A stretch of 8,567 bases of DNA from a bacterium. GTDB lineage: Bacteria; UBA6262. The position numbers and the translations under genes are program-made. The stretch spans positions 1-8,567 of the forward strand of contig JAQUQP010000076.1 in NCBI GenBank assembly GCA_028716025.1. The letters are read 5' to 3'. Below are positions 6,042 to 8,567 of this stretch, piece by piece. The notes under the pieces were generated by a model. It did no database searches. It was not told where the DNA came from and worked only from the letters and a program-made list of their open reading frames with translations. How positions within the stretch are numbered: position 1 is the first letter of the stretch; the number at the start of each line of letters is the position of its first letter.

Positions 6042-7019
6042 CTACCATTTGTAACCCACGGAGATCCGATGAGTATCGCCGAGAATACCGTACGGCATCC
6101 AGGCATAGTGCAAATTGAAGCCAGCCACCTGGAAACCCAGACCGGCGGTGATCCCGTTAAAGTTCTCGATATCAGAAATATTCGCCGTATCATAACCGAC
6201 CCGGAGAGCCAGGTTCTGGTTGACCCAGTATTCCAAACCAACATTTTCATTGATCTTGCTGTCTTCTTTGGGCTGGTATTTAGCGTCGGTGGACAAGGTC
6301 AGCATATCTTCCACAAATATGTAGGCGACTCCGGCTTTGATCGTCAAAGGCAAGGGGTCCTTTTCCTGTACGAACTTTACCCCGGGCCCCAGGTTCTGCA
6401 CGTTCAGGCCGAAAGCCAAGCGCGGCCAGAGCTTATAAATGGCCCCAAAATCAAAAGCATAGCCATTAGCCTTTTCATTTTCTATTTTCTGCTGGAACAT
6501 TTTAAGATTGGTACCCCAGGACATTTTTGGTCCCATTGTTTTAGCATAGGTCAACAAAAGCAGGCTCTGGGTGCTGGAAAAAGTACCGATGGAAGTACCG
6601 GCTAAGTCAGTCTGGTCAATTGATCCGGAATTCAAATAAGCCAGAGCCATGCCCAGGGCGCTGCCGTTCTGCAGCGGCTGAATGTAACCGATATAGCCAT
6701 AGGTAATGCCTTCGAGATAATCGATGTAGCTGGCAATAGCTTCTTTATGTTTGGCCCAGGCAATACCGGCGGCATTATACTGCGGCCCGTTGACATCATC
6801 GGAGATCGCGGTGTAAGCTCCGCCCATAGCTACCGGACGGGCTCCGGCCCCTAACCGCAGGAACTGGGCGCCGGTTGTGCCGGTCCCATTGGCCGCATAA
6901 GAAGAAATGCTGAAGGCTAAATACCCAAGGCTGAAGGTAATGATCAAGAGCATCATCCTTAATTTGCTTGTCCCCGCATGGGAGAAATTGGTAATTTGTA
7001 ATTTAGAATTATTCTTCAT
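6042..7019 (-). CDS. PorV/PorQ family outer-membrane beta-barrel protein
   Basis: The protein has 325 residues. A signal peptide core (MMLLIITFSLGYLAFSISS, probable cleavage after A42) is preceded by an unusual 21-residue N-terminal extension. The mature part opens with GTTGAQFLRLGAGARPVAMGGAYTAISDD and an N-x-AG element, the hallmark of PorV/PorQ (UPF0164-like) proteins. It then runs as alternating beta strands (for example GYAFDFGAIYKL, LAFGLNVQNLGPG, LTIKAGVAYIF, LALRVGYDT) to a terminal strand ending in Trp (ISVGYKW), the usual beta-barrel assembly signal. PorV in type IX secretion receives C-terminal-domain cargo at the outer membrane. Here the gene directly follows a protease with such a domain, which supports a related function. 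Similar proteins also occur where no full type IX system is known. The start is 9 nt after the protease stop, with AGAGGGG just before the ATG. Confidence 0.87.
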   Translation of the reverse strand: MKNNSKLQITNFSHAGTSKLRMMLLIITFSLGYLAFSISSYAANGTGTTGAQFLRLGAGARPVAMGGAYTAISDDVNGPQYNAAGIAWAKHKEAIASYIDYLEGITYGYIGYIQPLQNGSALGMALAYLNSGSIDQTDLAGTSIGTFSSTQSLLLLTYAKTMGPKMSWGTNLKMFQQKIENEKANGYAFDFGAIYKLWPRLAFGLNVQNLGPGVKFVQEKDPLPLTIKAGVAYIFVEDMLTLSTDAKYQPKEDSKINENVGLEYWVNQNLALRVGYDTANISDIENFNGITAGLGFQVAGFNLHYAWMPYGILGDTHRISVGYKW

Positions 7020-7022
7020 ATG

Positions 7023-7029
7023 CCCCTCT
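7023..7029 (-). promoter_or_regulatory. Ribosome binding site of the PorV-like gene
   Basis: AGAGGGG is separated from the ATG at 7019 by CAT and overlaps the last base of the protease stop codon. It favours this start over the internal Met22/Met23 at 6956/6953, which lack well-spaced sites, and it implies coupled translation with the protease. Confidence 0.65.
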
Positions 7030-8567
7030 TATTTAATGATCGCTAATTTGCCGGTCTTATGTTTGCTGTCAGTGCTTTCCACCAAGAAAATGTACAGGCC
7101 GCTGGCTACTTTCTGGCCATCTTCATTGGCCGCGTCCCAGTTAACTTCACCCCTGGCCAGGTCGTCGTGCAAAGTGCGAACCAGTTCTCCGGTCAGGGTG
7201 TATATTTTGACTTTTGAATCATTCATGATGTTGGTAAAGGTGATCATATTGTGTCCCAACCCGCTGTTGGGCTTGTAAGGATTCGGATAGACTTTCACTT
7301 CGTTAAGATTTTCCAGGGGTCCAGCCGGGGAGAAAAGACGATAGATCCGGCTTTCAGTTAATTCGCTGCCGGCTATTTCCACGGCTACGACATTATTGTT
7401 GCGATGGATCACTTGGCTGCCTGGTACTTCTTCCCAGTTAGCCGTGGTTTCATTCAATTGATAGATCTGCAGGTTGCTTTCCTGCCAACCAGTGATCTCG
7501 CCGGAATAACTCAGTTGGATAGTGATCAATCCGCTGATCAGACTGGTCGCGGTGAACTCAACGATGCTGGAATCAAGCTCTTCTTCAGAAGCCAGTTTCA
7601 TGGAGTTGTATAATTTGGTATCAGCAGCGCTGACCATGGAGACTTTTCCCTGTTGCGGAATGGTAATATTCAGTATCTTGTTGTTATTTTCCGGATTCTG
7701 CGGGATGATCGCCCTGGTCTGGCAATCCTGGTCCCAGGAAATAGAGTCATCACTACTGTTACTGTTAATGATATTGTGTACCGGATATACCGGCTTTTCA
7801 CTGGAAAGCATATTGGTAGAGATATTGGCAGATAAAGACGCTTTATTTTTGCCGGTAGCCAGGGTGGCCACAACCGCTATATAATAACCGGTGCCTTCCT
7901 GCAATCCGAAGATAGTGCCGTTATTAGCCTGCGGATCGTCCACTGGGGAATCCAGCATGGCCTGAACCCCATCATCGGTAATACTAGCAAAAGGTTCAGT
8001 AGAATAATAGACGGAATAACCTTTAATCGCGGTGCTGACATTGGCGGTCCAGGTAACAGTAATGCTATCGCCATTATCGCTGGGTGTATCAAAAGCTTTA
8101 AAATCAGTTATTCTTACCTGCTCGCCACGGCCCAGAGTCAGGGCTTGGGAAGCATTTATCCGGCCATATCCGTAATAATCATCTTTGCCCGCGACACCCA
8201 GGTCATCACAAGAACTGATGATCTTTTCTTCTACTTCCAGATTGCTGAGATCGCGGTCACTGGCTATAATTAACGCAGCCAAACCGGAAACAAATGGGGT
8301 AGCCATGCTGGTCCCACTGGCACGATAATACTCGCCGCCAACAATGTTAGCCTCTTTACGCAACATATCCGTCCCTTTCGCCTTAAGGGATAGGATGTCT
8401 ACGCCGGGGGCGGTAACATCCACATTGCTGCCATAATTAGAAAAAGAGGCCCGCAAATCGCTGGCACTGCAAGCTGCGACTGTGATCGCTTGACTGTAGT
8501 TGCCGGGGAAGAACCTTTCAGCATTGGTGTTGTTGTTTCCGGCGGCTGCAACTATTACGCAATTATG
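7029..8567 (-). CDS. Secreted S8 (subtilisin-like) peptidase with C-terminal FlgD-like/type IX-style domain, N-terminus cut by window edge
   Basis: The frame is open to the right edge, so 512 residues are visible and the true start lies outside. The visible part begins with VIVAAAGNNN, whose first Asn (window residue 11) is the oxyanion-hole residue. It continues with SNYG and VDVTAPGVDILS, and reaches the catalytic Ser (residue 87) in GTSMATP, 76 residues later, as expected for S8. GYGRINASQAL closes the catalytic domain near residue 145. The Asp and His of the triad must lie upstream. A fibronectin III-like domain (about 150-250) and a further beta-sandwich region (about 255-415) follow. 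The last about 90 residues begin VKVYPNPYKPN and contain KIYTLTGELVRTL, VNWDAANEDGQKVASGLYIF and KTGKLAIIK. This matches the FlgD Ig-like / T9SS type A sorting domain pattern. It is likely exported and attached or released at the outer membrane. The gene for a PorV-like protein begins 9 nt after its stop. Confidence 0.93.
   Translation of the reverse strand, partial: HNCVIVAAAGNNNTNAERFFPGNYSQAITVAACSASDLRASFSNYGSNVDVTAPGVDILSLKAKGTDMLRKEANIVGGEYYRASGTSMATPFVSGLAALIIASDRDLSNLEVEEKIISSCDDLGVAGKDDYYGYGRINASQALTLGRGEQVRITDFKAFDTPSDNGDSITVTWTANVSTAIKGYSVYYSTEPFASITDDGVQAMLDSPVDDPQANNGTIFGLQEGTGYYIAVVATLATGKNKASLSANISTNMLSSEKPVYPVHNIINSNSSDDSISWDQDCQTRAIIPQNPENNNKILNITIPQQGKVSMVSAADTKLYNSMKLASEEELDSSIVEFTATSLISGLITIQLSYSGEITGWQESNLQIYQLNETTANWEEVPGSQVIHRNNNVVAVEIAGSELTESRIYRLFSPAGPLENLNEVKVYPNPYKPNSGLGHNMITFTNIMNDSKVKIYTLTGELVRTLHDDLARGEVNWDAANEDGQKVASGLYIFLVESTDSKHKTGKLAIIK

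Noticed and set aside
5985..6605. A 206-codon plus-strand open frame
   Set aside because: It lies antisense over the PorV-like gene, and its translation shows no domain or coherent pattern, whereas the minus frame has a signal peptide and family motifs.
6666..6680. Another cre-like word (TGTAACCGATATAG)
   Set aside because: It fails at the last two fixed positions and lies inside the PorV-like coding region, so it is probably chance.
1..8567. CRISPR array, tRNA, rRNA, transposase or integrase
   Set aside because: No regular spaced repeats, no cloverleaf-like segments and no recombinase motifs were seen on either strand.

Overview
The window holds six genes, all on the minus strand, with short or overlapping junctions except for one 216-nt intergenic region (4278-4493). 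Both end genes run off the window: the subtilase lacks its N-terminus at the right edge and the GH2 glycosidase lacks its C-terminus at the left edge. The gene content points to an outer-membrane-bearing (diderm) bacterium. There is a PorV/PorQ-type beta-barrel protein, a subtilase ending in a FlgD-like / type IX-style C-terminal domain, a class III prepilin-like protein, and several signal peptides. This mix, together with an AT-rich tandem word at the start of the porin gene, recalls uncultured lineages such as Elusimicrobiota, Omnitrophota or related candidate phyla. That placement is inference only; no marker gene is present.

Read in the direction of transcription (right to left), the first unit is a secreted S8 peptidase (8567-7029), a PorV/PorQ family protein (7019-6042) and a secreted alpha/alpha-toroid, glycosidase-like protein (6005-4494). 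Gaps of 9 and 36 nt suggest one operon. It ends in a region with a long imperfect hairpin, an overlapping perfect 12-bp inverted repeat and an approximate direct repeat that includes the stop codon of the last gene.

The second unit starts at a clear sigma70-type promoter (perfect TTGACA, 16-nt spacer, TATATT). It encodes a LacI/GalR regulator (4277-3240), a pseudopilin/type IV pilin-like protein whose start overlaps the regulator's end by 19 nt (3258-2719), and a secreted glycoside hydrolase family 2 enzyme (2692 to the left edge). Between the -10 box and the regulator's start codon lies a 14-bp near-palindrome that fits the consensus of LacI-family operators of the CcpA 'cre' type. This makes autorepression of the whole unit a specific, testable prediction.

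Taken together, the window looks like an extracellular polysaccharide-degradation and protein-export neighbourhood: two secreted carbohydrate-active proteins, a sugar-type transcription factor, a lone pseudopilin placed between regulator and enzyme, and a protease paired with an outer-membrane PorV-like protein. The most unusual points are the lacI-pilin-GH2 arrangement, the operator-like site, and the hairpin whose mispairs are G.U in the minus-strand transcript but A.C in the opposite one.
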